Positions 53,742 to 62,029 of a stretch of 64,000 nucleotides of DNA are shown piece after piece. How positions within the stretch are numbered: position 1 is the stretch's first letter; each line of letters begins with the position of its first letter. Made by a program: the position numbers and the translations under genes. This DNA is from Candidatus Opimibacter skivensis (GTDB taxonomy: Bacteria; Bacteroidota; Bacteroidia; Chitinophagales; Saprospiraceae): positions 372,001-436,000 of the forward strand of contig JADKGY010000006.1 in assembly GCA_016722045.1 (NCBI GenBank), written 5' to 3'. The notes below the pieces were generated by a model. That model was not told where the DNA came from, searched no databases, and worked only from the letters and a program-made list of their open reading frames with translations.

Positions 53742-55673
53742 ATGGGAGAACAACATGTTTCGATAGTTAAATCGCATGATGAGATGCAGCGATTCGTCAA
53801 GTCCCTGCTTGATGATGTCAATGCATTGGAGTATATGATCAAAAATGACTGGTTCGAAACGGACATTGTCCGGATTGGGGCCGAGCAGGAAATGGTACTG
53901 GTAGATCAGACCACTTTCAAGCCTGCTTGTGTCAATATGGAGGCTCTGGAGCACATGACCGAATGGGATTGGGTTGGAACAGAGCTTGCCAGGTTCAATC
54001 TCGAAACCAATCTTGACCCTCGCGAATTTTCAGGAAGTGCATTGAGAGATATGGAAGATGAGAACTCTGCCAAACTCGCGCTGATCGAAGGAATCGTCAA
54101 TAAATTCGGGGCTACAATCATCCTTACAGGAATCCTCCCCACACTGAGAAAGTTTGATATGGAGATGAGCAACCTCACTCCAAAACAACGCTACTTTGCC
54201 CTCATGGAAGCCATCAACCAACAAATGATGGGCAATACATACGAGCTCAATCTTGTGGGCATTGATGAATTGCTTCTCAAACATGATTCACCTTTACTCG
54301 AGGCCGTCAATACGAGCTTTCAGGTTCATTTACAGGTGAGTCCGGCTGATTTCGTACCGATGTACAATCTTGCTCAGGCCCTTTCTGCACCTGTGATGGC
54401 TCTGGCCGCTAATTCACCTATTGTATTCGGCAGAAGGCTTTGGCATGAATCCCGGATCGCGATGTTTCAGCAGGCACTGGATACCCGCTCTACCCAGGAA
54501 CATATGCGCGAACGTAGCGCAAGAGTAAATTTTGGAAAACAATGGCTCGACCATTCTATCCTGGACATTTACAGAGAAGATATCGCCCGTTTCAGAGTCC
54601 TTCTGAGCGGAGACGTCAGAGAAAATGCACGCGAAATGATCCTGGCCGGAAAAACACCTAAACTTGGATCTCTTCAGGTTCACAACAGCACCGTCTATCG
54701 CTGGAACCGCCCATGTTATGGAATAAGTGACAATGGGAAGCCCCACCTTCGAATTGAAAACCGGGTACTTCCTTCCGGGCCAACTGTCCAGGATGAAATG
54801 GCAAACGCCGCATTGTGGCTTGGATGCATGGTTCAGATGAAAGAAGATGTAGGCGATATCCGAAATAAAATGAGCTTCGAAGATGTCTATGACAATTTCA
54901 TAAAGGCCGCCAAATTCGGGATCGATTCAAAATTCACCTGGATGCATGATCAGAAAATCCCGGTGGCAGAACTTGCTCTCCAGGAACTGATCCCCAGAGC
55001 CCGTAAAGGTCTTGAGATGCGAAATATCCGCCCTGAAGATATCTCCAGATACATGGATGTGATCGAATGTCGCGCCAAGGAGAATATGAACGGAGCCAGA
55101 TGGGCATTAAGGTCCTATACAAAATTGAAAAAAGAGACTACTGAAGATGAGGCATTGACTGTGCTCACGCATGCGATGTCAGTCAATCAGAAAATGGGCT
55201 TACCTGTGCATCAATGGAAAATGCCTGAGCTCTCCGATCTGAAAGAATACCGACCATCACACCTTAAGGTCAGCGAATTTATGAACACGGACCTTTTCAC
55301 GGTTCAGAAAGACGACATCGTTGATCTTGTGGCAGAGATGATGGATTGGCGGAAAATCCGCTATACGCCTGTTGAAGATAAAGAAGGCAAGCTTGTTGGC
55401 TTAGTCACTCTCCGGATAGTCGTCAGACATTTATTAAAGACACGGAATCAACCTGAAAATGCAGAGGGCCACCATACAACAGTCAAGGATATCATGAATA
55501 AGCATCCTCTGACCATCGGACCAAACGCCACCCTTGTCGAAACCATGGCCATAATGCGCAAAAATAAGATCGGATGTCTCCCGGTAGTTCAAAATGGAGA
55601 ACTAATAGGAATCATTACCGAAATGGATTTTCTACGAATTTCAGGCAGATTACTTGAAAGACTTGAGAATTAA
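53742..55673 (+). CDS. glutamate-cysteine ligase (GCS2 family) fused to CBS pair
   Basis: A 643-residue protein. Residues ~30-460 are a GCS2-type ligase (EIGAEQEMVLVDQTT-like IVRIGAEQEMVLVD, RFNLETNLDPREFSG, LTGILPTLRKFDM, NTSFQVHLQVSPADFVPMYN, ALAANSPIVFGRRLWHE, RIENRVLPSGPTV). Such enzymes join glutamate and cysteine to gamma-glutamylcysteine, or a related amino acid ligation. Residues ~510-640 are two CBS motifs (FMNTDLFTVQKDDIVDLVAE, IMNKHPLTIGPNATLVETMA, GIITEMDFLRISGR) that usually bind adenine nucleotides. The fusion suggests energy-state control of thiol synthesis. The start at 53742 fits the family. Confidence 0.82.
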   Translation: MGEQHVSIVKSHDEMQRFVKSLLDDVNALEYMIKNDWFETDIVRIGAEQEMVLVDQTTFKPACVNMEALEHMTEWDWVGTELARFNLETNLDPREFSGSALRDMEDENSAKLALIEGIVNKFGATIILTGILPTLRKFDMEMSNLTPKQRYFALMEAINQQMMGNTYELNLVGIDELLLKHDSPLLEAVNTSFQVHLQVSPADFVPMYNLAQALSAPVMALAANSPIVFGRRLWHESRIAMFQQALDTRSTQEHMRERSARVNFGKQWLDHSILDIYREDIARFRVLLSGDVRENAREMILAGKTPKLGSLQVHNSTVYRWNRPCYGISDNGKPHLRIENRVLPSGPTVQDEMANAALWLGCMVQMKEDVGDIRNKMSFEDVYDNFIKAAKFGIDSKFTWMHDQKIPVAELALQELIPRARKGLEMRNIRPEDISRYMDVIECRAKENMNGARWALRSYTKLKKETTEDEALTVLTHAMSVNQKMGLPVHQWKMPELSDLKEYRPSHLKVSEFMNTDLFTVQKDDIVDLVAEMMDWRKIRYTPVEDKEGKLVGLVTLRIVVRHLLKTRNQPENAEGHHTTVKDIMNKHPLTIGPNATLVETMAIMRKNKIGCLPVVQNGELIGIITEMDFLRISGRLLERLEN

Positions 55674-55715
55674 GTGTATTTCAATTTTTAACGATTGAAA
55701 TAAATCATGAAAATC

Positions 55716-55792
55716 AGTGTCTCCGACCTCGAACTGGCGAGAATCAATTGAGCTATGAAGATGTTTATGTCGGGTTCGAGGTCAGAGACACT
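55716..55792. repeat. long imperfect inverted repeat (19-bp arms)
   Basis: AGTGTCTCCGACCTCGAAC (55716-55734) and GTTCGAGGTCAGAGACACT (55774-55792) pair with one mismatch around a 39-base loop. No T-run follows, so it is not a simple terminator. The spacer holds no gene. Leftwards it reads TAGCTCAATTGATTCTCGCC then GTTCGAGGTC, which vaguely recalls tRNA D- and T-arm words, but no anticodon arm is present. Confidence 0.75.
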
Positions 55793-55922
55793 CGAACATG
55801 AGAAAAATTAGAATCTTAATAAATCTTACATTTTCTTATTAAATCTGCGTCCTCTTTTGAAGCACAACCTTATTTTTACCTATTGGTTCTTAAAACCATA
55901 TTCGACAACCTAAATCCATGTT

Positions 55923-58190
55923 ATGATATTCGATTTTGATATGATTCAGGCCATGTACAAAGGCTTGCCTGAAAAAGTAACTGCCATTCGTACTGCCCTC
56001 GGCCGCCCACTAACCCTTTCTGAGAAAATCTTATTCAGCCATCTTCATCCGGACTCACCTGTCCAGGACTACAAAAGAGGCCATGATTATGTATTCTTTG
56101 CACCCGACCGTGTAGCAATGCAGGATGCCACTGCTCAGATGGCTCTACTTCAATTTATGACTTGCGGAATGGATAAAACTGCTGTACCGACCACAGTCCA
56201 TTGTGATCACCTTATCCAGGCACAAACAGGAGCTAATGCAGATCTAAAAATTGCCCTTGATATCAACTCTGAAGTTTATTCCTTCCTCTCTTTAGTTTCA
56301 ACTAAATACGGAATCGGTTTCTGGAAGCCGGGTGCAGGGATCATCCATCAGACTGTTTTAGAAAATTATGCTTATCCGGGTGCTATGATGATAGGTACCG
56401 ATAGCCATACTCCAAATGCAGGTGGATTAGGTATGCTTGCGATTGGTGTAGGAGGTGCAGATGCTGTTGATGTCATGGCAGGTATGCCATGGGAGCTTAA
56501 GATGCCTAAGCTGATCGGTGTACATCTCAAAGGAAAACTGAGCGGCTGGGCATCAGCAAAAGATGTCATTCTGAAAGTAGCGGGTGTCCTTACAGTCAAA
56601 GGTGGTACCGGAGCGATCATTGAATATTTTGGCGAAGGCGCGAAATCACTTTCATGCACCGGTAAAGGAACCATCTGCAACATGGGTGCGGAAATCGGCG
56701 CCACTACATCAACATTCGGGTACGATGATTCTATGGCCCGTCTCCTTAAAGCCACAGGACGCACTGATGTAGCCAAGCTTGCTGATGGTATTGCAGAACA
56801 TCTCACTGGTGATGCCGCTTGCTATGCAGATCCATCGAAATATTTTGACCAGGTCATTGAAATAGATCTTGATACGCTTGAGCCTCACATCAATGGCCCA
56901 TACACACCAGATCTTGCATGGCCTATCAGCGAATTTGCCGCAGCTGTTACAAAAAATGACTACCCTCCGATCATTGAGGTTAGCCTTATTGGATCTTGTA
57001 CCAATTCATCGTATGAAGATATTTCCCGTTCGGCTTCAATCGCAGAACAGGCGAGAAATAAAAATTTAAAAGTAAAATCAGAATTTACGATCACACCCGG
57101 CTCTGAACAAATCCGTTTCACAGTTCAACGTGATGGATTACTTCAGGCATTTGAAGATGTAGGTGGCCTTGTACTTGCCAATGCATGCGGACCCTGTATC
57201 GGTCAATGGGCTCGTCACATAGATGATCCGAAACGACGGAATACAATTCTCACTTCATACAACCGGAATTTTGCAAAACGCAATGATGGCAATGCATCGA
57301 CACATGCTTTCGTCGCTTCACCTGAAATCGTCACGGCGATGGCATTCGCAGGTGATCTGAGATTTAATCCACTGACAGATACCCTGACCAATGCAAATGG
57401 TGAAATTGTAAAATTCGATCCACCTGTTGGTGTAGAACTTCCACCAAAGGGATTTGATGTTAAAGATTCAGGTTTTCAGGCTCCGGCTGCAGATAGTAGT
57501 CGCGTCGTGATCAATGTTGATCCATCATCAGATCGATTGCAGTTGTTGGCTCCATTTATACCTATCACACTTTCGCAGGTGACGAATATGCGGGTGCTGC
57601 TGAAAGCAAAAGGAAAATGTACAACAGATCATATCTCCATGGCAGGACCCTGGCTTAAGTACAGAGGTCATCTTGAGAATATTTCAAACAATTGTTTCAT
57701 CGGTGCTATCAATGCATTCAATGACGAGGCGAATAAAGTCATCAATCTTGGGGATGGATCTTACATGGGTGTTCCGGATTCAGCAAGAAAATATCAGAAG
57801 GCTGGAGTACCAACTATTGTTTTTGGAGAAGAAAATTATGGCGAAGGCTCATCACGCGAACATGCGGCAATGGAACCAAGATATCTTGGTGTAAAAGCGA
57901 TTGTAGTGAAATCATTCGCCCGCATCCATCAGACAAATCTGAAAAAACAAGGGATGCTTGCTCTTACATTCGTCAATCCAGCAGATTATGATTTGATCAG
58001 ACAGGATGATTATGTCGACATTCTTGGCTTCGAAAATTTTAATCCCGACAGCCAGATAAAGATCAGGCTTCGTCATGCTGATGGCACTCATGATGTATTT
58101 GATGTCCTCCACGGCTATAACGAGCAACAAGCCGAGTGGGTGAAAGCCGGATCAGCGCTGAATAAGATCAGACATGATTTGCATGTGTGA
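55923..58190 (+). CDS. acnA: aconitate hydratase
   Basis: A 755-residue aconitase of the mitochondrial-like class, which interconverts citrate and isocitrate in the TCA cycle. Iron-sulfur ligands are C358 (GSCTNSSYED) and C422/C425 (NACGPCIGQW); the swivel domain has GEENYGEGSSREHAAMEPR and FARIHQTNLKKQGML. TVHCDHLIQA and GTDSHTPNAGGLG are also intact. All expected motifs and full length are present, so it is functional. The start codon near 55923 is ATG, preceded by the inverted-repeat spacer. The gene precedes mscL by 45 bases. Confidence 0.95.
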   Translation: MIFDFDMIQAMYKGLPEKVTAIRTALGRPLTLSEKILFSHLHPDSPVQDYKRGHDYVFFAPDRVAMQDATAQMALLQFMTCGMDKTAVPTTVHCDHLIQAQTGANADLKIALDINSEVYSFLSLVSTKYGIGFWKPGAGIIHQTVLENYAYPGAMMIGTDSHTPNAGGLGMLAIGVGGADAVDVMAGMPWELKMPKLIGVHLKGKLSGWASAKDVILKVAGVLTVKGGTGAIIEYFGEGAKSLSCTGKGTICNMGAEIGATTSTFGYDDSMARLLKATGRTDVAKLADGIAEHLTGDAACYADPSKYFDQVIEIDLDTLEPHINGPYTPDLAWPISEFAAAVTKNDYPPIIEVSLIGSCTNSSYEDISRSASIAEQARNKNLKVKSEFTITPGSEQIRFTVQRDGLLQAFEDVGGLVLANACGPCIGQWARHIDDPKRRNTILTSYNRNFAKRNDGNASTHAFVASPEIVTAMAFAGDLRFNPLTDTLTNANGEIVKFDPPVGVELPPKGFDVKDSGFQAPAADSSRVVINVDPSSDRLQLLAPFIPITLSQVTNMRVLLKAKGKCTTDHISMAGPWLKYRGHLENISNNCFIGAINAFNDEANKVINLGDGSYMGVPDSARKYQKAGVPTIVFGEENYGEGSSREHAAMEPRYLGVKAIVVKSFARIHQTNLKKQGMLALTFVNPADYDLIRQDDYVDILGFENFNPDSQIKIRLRHADGTHDVFDVLHGYNEQQAEWVKAGSALNKIRHDLHV

Positions 58191-58229
58191 ATCGTAAATC
58201 TTAAATCTTAAATCTTAAATCTTAAATCC
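58191..58229. repeat. heptamer repeat TTAAATC
   Basis: Five or so units of TTAAATC (the first AATCGTAAATC is a variant) in the spacer between the aconitase stop and the MscL start. Confidence 0.9.
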
Positions 58230-58235
58230 TTCCTC

Positions 58236-58598
58236 ATGTTCAAGGAATTCAAATCATTCATCATGCGCGGCAATGTCGTTGATCTGGCTATAGCAGTCAT
58301 CATCGGCGGTGCATTCGGTGCGATCGTTTCGTCTTTTGTAGATGATATTATCACTCCACTTTTACTTGCCCCTGCCATCGAAGCCGCCGGAGCAAAGAAT
58401 ATAGCCGAACTGACATGGGGCGCTGTCAAGTACGGAAACTTCCTTGCCGCAGTGATTAAATTTCTCGTCATCGCTTTCGTGTTATTCATTATTGTGAAAG
58501 CCATGAACAGTATGAAAAAGAAAGAAGCAGCTGCAGCACCAGCCGGACCGACACAGGAAGAATTACTCACGCAGATCCGGGATTTACTTAAAAAATAA
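58236..58598 (+). CDS. mscL: large-conductance mechanosensitive channel MscL
   Basis: A 120-residue channel that opens under membrane tension to release solutes on osmotic downshock. MFKEFKSFIMRGNVVDLAIA is the family N-terminus with the first membrane helix (VIIGGAFGAIVSSFVDDIIT); a second helix follows (FLAAVIKFLVIAFVLFIIVK), then a charged C-terminal bundle (TQEELLTQIRDLLKK). Slightly shorter periplasmic loop than E. coli but otherwise typical. A weak AT-rich hairpin (58591-58614) with T-run over the stop codon may be its terminator. Confidence 0.95.
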   Translation: MFKEFKSFIMRGNVVDLAIAVIIGGAFGAIVSSFVDDIITPLLLAPAIEAAGAKNIAELTWGAVKYGNFLAAVIKFLVIAFVLFIIVKAMNSMKKKEAAAAPAGPTQEELLTQIRDLLKK

Positions 58599-58775
58599 GT
58601 GATTTCTTATTTTTAATCTTTTAATGCCTTACAATCCTTGTGAGCATTTTAAGGAATTGTTGTCATTATTAGCCTTCAACATCTTATTTAGTGCATGTTG
58701 TGTGTGCCTAAGAGGAATTTGTATACAACGCACACTAAAAATGTCGCACGGAGATCACAGAGATCGTATTCGAAA

Positions 58776-58830
58776 CATTACCACATTACCACATTATCAC
58801 ATTACCACATTATCACATTATCACATTACC
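58776..58830. repeat. octamer repeat CATTACCA/CATTATCA
   Basis: Six to seven units, in the spacer downstream of MscL and at the 3' end of the cysteine-rich gene at 58850. Confidence 0.9.
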
Positions 58831-58849
58831 AGATCACTTGATCAATTGA

Positions 58850-59509
58850 TTACTGCTTCTTTTTGTCACAACACGCAAACGCGCTTTCACTACAACTGAC
58901 CTCACAACTTCCATCAGGAGTGCCATTGGCACAACCATGAGCCGTCCCATCGTCTCCGATACCACAATCATAACTTGGTGTTCCAAGTTTCTCACACAAG
59001 CAGAAAGGGACATTATCATGTAATCCTCCTCGTTCAAATTTTCTGGCCCCAAGACCAAAACCAATGTATTGTTTTACATCCGTAAAATCTTTCAGGTATG
59101 CAGGTACTGTTTGATCGCGTACAGTAAAAAGTAATGGCAACTTTTCTTTAAACGGATGAACAATCAGATTCCTTCCTAAAAAAAGCACCTCACATCGGCC
59201 TAATGAATCCGTTTTTAAATCGTAATTTTTTGTCGCTCCCTGCAAAAAATAGGTGACAGTCTCCGGCCCTTGCGTGGGCATGTGATCGAGCGTCACTATA
59301 TCTTCCTTCACAGTTATGTTCACCTTACCTTGGGTGATCATCGCCCAATCCTGCTGCTCCCTCTTCGCATTGTATTGCATCAGGATCGTATCCATTTTCA
59401 AAAGATGGGGATACTCAGCCTGAGTGGCTAAGGAAAAATTCCTGCATCGAATAAAAAAGATGCCCACCAGGAAAAATACTGGCATTATAAAGAGTAGTGA
59501 TTTATTCAT
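58850..59509 (-). CDS. cysteine-rich C-terminal putative lipoprotein, copy 2
   Basis: A 219-residue exported protein. The N-terminus is hydrophobic (LLFIMPVFFLVGIFFIRC) with a cysteine at about residue 22, plausibly lipidated. Residues ~25-165 are beta-rich. The last ~50 residues are cysteine-rich: FCLCEKLG, DCGIG, HGCANG, then SCEVSCSESAFACCDKKKQ. The same layout occurs in the gene at 59557, which is its tandem paralogue (compare ILMQYN/ILSQYN, YIGFGLGARK/YDGYGLGLRT). Function unknown; not recognised as a known family. Monocistronic or a pair with the upstream gene (48 bases apart). Confidence 0.65.
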   Translation of the reverse strand: MNKSLLFIMPVFFLVGIFFIRCRNFSLATQAEYPHLLKMDTILMQYNAKREQQDWAMITQGKVNITVKEDIVTLDHMPTQGPETVTYFLQGATKNYDLKTDSLGRCEVLFLGRNLIVHPFKEKLPLLFTVRDQTVPAYLKDFTDVKQYIGFGLGARKFERGGLHDNVPFCLCEKLGTPSYDCGIGDDGTAHGCANGTPDGSCEVSCSESAFACCDKKKQ

Positions 59510-59556
59510 TGTGCTATTTAAAAAGTATATGATACCGGATAAAAATCTAATCTATC

Positions 59557-60204
59557 CTAATTTGATTTGCTGTCACAACATGCATGCGAAGCACCGCTGC
59601 AGGTTACTTTACATCTGCCTGCATTATTAGCTGTTCCACAACTCAGACTCCCTTCACCACCTGAAGTACAAAGTGCAGCCGTGCCGGCTAAAATACAGGT
59701 GCACAAAGGAGCACTCTCCAGCGTAAATCCACGACTTACAGTTCTTAAACCAAGACCATAACCGTCATATTCCTGCATATTTTGTATTTGATCCAAATAT
59801 GCAGGTTTTTTATCCGCTTTAATTTTAAAATATAATACCTGTTTTTTGTCAAGCGAATTGACAATAAGATGCTTGTCTAAATAAAGTACCTCTGCTCTGC
59901 CGGCAGGCACAGATAATGTACTGGTGACCGTACTATCGGTCTGCAAAAAATAAGATATTGATTCATTGCTGCTATCCTGTACAACATCAATTGTAATTAA
60001 ATCTTTTGTAGTGGTGATTGTTACCATCCCTTCTTCTTTAATAGCCCTATCCCATTCCGGACGCCCGTGATTGTATTGACTCAATATCGTATCCGCTGTC
60101 ATCAGGTGCAGATCTTTTGAATGACCAGGCCCATTCGAGCAATTGCTGAATGAAATTGCGATCATCAGAAATGCGAAACCAAATAGGAGGATACTTTTTT
60201 TCAT
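59557..60204 (-). CDS. cysteine-rich C-terminal putative lipoprotein, copy 1
   Basis: A 215-residue protein from the ATG at 60204 (MKKSILLFGFAFLMIAISF, with SNCSN lipobox-like cysteine at about 22); an ATG six codons earlier is possible. Beta-rich middle. The tail has the same cysteine pattern as the neighbour: CTCILAG, LCTSG, SCGTA, then CKVTCSGASHACCDSKSN, that is C-x3-C-x6-C-C. It is a tandem paralogue of the 58850 gene, with moderate overall similarity and a strongly conserved tail. The role is not known. Confidence 0.65.
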   Translation of the reverse strand: MKKSILLFGFAFLMIAISFSNCSNGPGHSKDLHLMTADTILSQYNHGRPEWDRAIKEEGMVTITTTKDLITIDVVQDSSNESISYFLQTDSTVTSTLSVPAGRAEVLYLDKHLIVNSLDKKQVLYFKIKADKKPAYLDQIQNMQEYDGYGLGLRTVSRGFTLESAPLCTCILAGTAALCTSGGEGSLSCGTANNAGRCKVTCSGASHACCDSKSN

Positions 60205-60239
60205 GCTTATATTCATTATCATTAGAACTTTTATTTATT

Positions 60240-61877
60240 TCAACTTAAGTACTTCCCAACAATAGGCATTCGTCGCCCAACCCCAAAAGCCTTTGGTGAA
60301 ACTCTCAGTACAGGGGCTGTCTGGTGCCTCTTGAATTCACTGATGTTGACAAGCTTAAGAATCCTTCTCACCAATGCCTCGTCATATCCCATATCAATTA
60401 TTTCCTGTGGCCCCAGACGTCGCTCAATGTACATATACAGAATAGGATCGAGGATATGATATTCAGGCAAACTATCAGAATCTTTTTGATTTGGCCTTAA
60501 TTCCGCACTCGGTGGCTTATTGATTGAATTTTCAGGAATTATTTTTTCATCCTTATTGATATAATCCGCCAGTAAATAAATTTCCGTTTTATAGATATCC
60601 CCCAGCACAGATAATCCGCCGGCCAGATCGCCATACAACGTCCCATAACCCACCGCAAACTCGCTTTTATTCGTTGTATTCAGCAGTATATTTCCATGTT
60701 TATTGGATATAGCCATCAGTATGATCGCCCTGCATCTGGCCTGGATATTTTCTTCTGTCACATCAAAAGGTTTTCCTTCCAACACACCTTCAAGTGTTTT
60801 CAGAAAAGATTCATAAGGATCCTTGATCGGAATAATGTCATACCTGATGCCAAGGTTCTCTGCCAGTGCTTTAGCATCTTCTACACTATGCGAAGAACTA
60901 AAAGGGCTGGGCATCAATACAACTCTTACATTTTCCTTTCCGAGCGCCCGCACAGCCATGACCGTCGTGATGGCAGAATCAATACCACCGCTCAATCCGA
61001 GGATCGCTTTTTTCAAACCCAGTTTACCAAAATAATCTTTTAGCCCCAGTATTATGGCATCATGAATCAACGTGATTTTTTCTTTCGCCTGTTCGCGTCG
61101 ATACCCGCCTTTCATCACGTCTTCCAGTTGATAATACCTGATCTCTTCTACAAAATAGGGCATCTCATCGTAGACCTGCCCATCAGGAGAAAATATCAAT
61201 GAGCCACCATCAAAAATAATTTCAGTTTGTGCACCGATATTATTAGAATAAAAAAGTGGTATGTTATATCTCTTTACGTTTTCACGCAGCACCTCTATCC
61301 GTTCCGCAGCATGATTATAATCAAAAGGTGAGGCAGATACATTGATGATTAAATCCGGTTTCTCCGGCATCATCATATCCATTGGGCATACCTTATAAAG
61401 TGGATTCAGATTCCCGACATTCCACAGATCTTCGCAGACAGTCAGGGCAATTCGCTTTCCCTTAAACATAACTGTTTTATGCTTATTTGCCGGTTCGAAA
61501 TACCTGTATTCATCAAACACATCATATGTCGGTAGAAGGGTTTTGTGTTGAACATGCAGTATTTCCTGATTATAAAGAAGAAAAACACTGTTATGTAAAT
61601 CTTTCCCTTCGACAACAGGATTGATCGTCGGACTGCCCACTGCGATTCCGATACCTACTGAAGCCTCTCTTAACTGATCAATCGATTCATCGGCAAGCCG
61701 GATAAAATCTCTGAATTCGAGGAAATCTCTCGGTGGATACCCGCAGGTCGCCAGTTCACCAAAAACAATTAAATCAGCGCCTTTAGACTTAGCTTCTGCA
61801 GTAGCCTTCAGCATTTTCTGAAGATTCCCATCAAAATTTCCGATGTGATAATTCAACTGGGCAATGGCGATTTTCAT
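60240..61877 (-). CDS. nadE: glutamine-dependent NAD(+) synthetase
   Basis: A 545-residue enzyme that makes NAD from deamido-NAD, with a nitrilase-type glutaminase supplying ammonia. Nitrilase triad: E41 (FGELATCGYPPRD), K112 (HKTLLPTYDVF), C148 (LTVCEDLW). Synthetase part from about 275: LGLSGGIDSAITTVMAVRAL (SGGxDS P-loop), NKSEFAVGYGTLYGDLAGGL, KPPSAELRPNQKDSDSL. All motifs are present. The start is a family-typical MKIAIAQLNYHIGNFDGNL. Divergent from dnaX, with a tandem repeat between. Confidence 0.95.
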   Translation of the reverse strand: MKIAIAQLNYHIGNFDGNLQKMLKATAEAKSKGADLIVFGELATCGYPPRDFLEFRDFIRLADESIDQLREASVGIGIAVGSPTINPVVEGKDLHNSVFLLYNQEILHVQHKTLLPTYDVFDEYRYFEPANKHKTVMFKGKRIALTVCEDLWNVGNLNPLYKVCPMDMMMPEKPDLIINVSASPFDYNHAAERIEVLRENVKRYNIPLFYSNNIGAQTEIIFDGGSLIFSPDGQVYDEMPYFVEEIRYYQLEDVMKGGYRREQAKEKITLIHDAIILGLKDYFGKLGLKKAILGLSGGIDSAITTVMAVRALGKENVRVVLMPSPFSSSHSVEDAKALAENLGIRYDIIPIKDPYESFLKTLEGVLEGKPFDVTEENIQARCRAIILMAISNKHGNILLNTTNKSEFAVGYGTLYGDLAGGLSVLGDIYKTEIYLLADYINKDEKIIPENSINKPPSAELRPNQKDSDSLPEYHILDPILYMYIERRLGPQEIIDMGYDEALVRRILKLVNISEFKRHQTAPVLRVSPKAFGVGRRMPIVGKYLS

Positions 61878-61972
61878 AACCTTATTTTCACCGCAAAGTT
61901 ACGCATACCCCCTGCCCCCTGAAAGAGGGAAGGTGATTTTAATTTAATCAACCTGCATTTACCCTATTGTAT

Positions 61973-62000
61973 TTTGCTTATTGCCTATTGCTTATTGCTT
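61973..62000. repeat. heptamer repeat TTGCTTA/TTGCCTA
   Basis: About four units (TTGCTTA, TTGCCTA, TTGCTTA, TTGCTT) in the nadE-dnaX intergenic region. Confidence 0.8.
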
Positions 62001-62029
62001 TTCCTTACCTTTACCACCCGACTTTGCCT

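Noticed and set aside
55716..55792. Possible tRNA gene
   Set aside because: Only D-arm- and T-arm-like words; no acceptor stem, anticodon arm or correct length. It is an inverted repeat.
58624..58899. Open frame of 91 codons over the CATTACCA repeat
   Set aside because: Low-complexity, overlaps the tandem repeat and the 3' end of an opposite gene.
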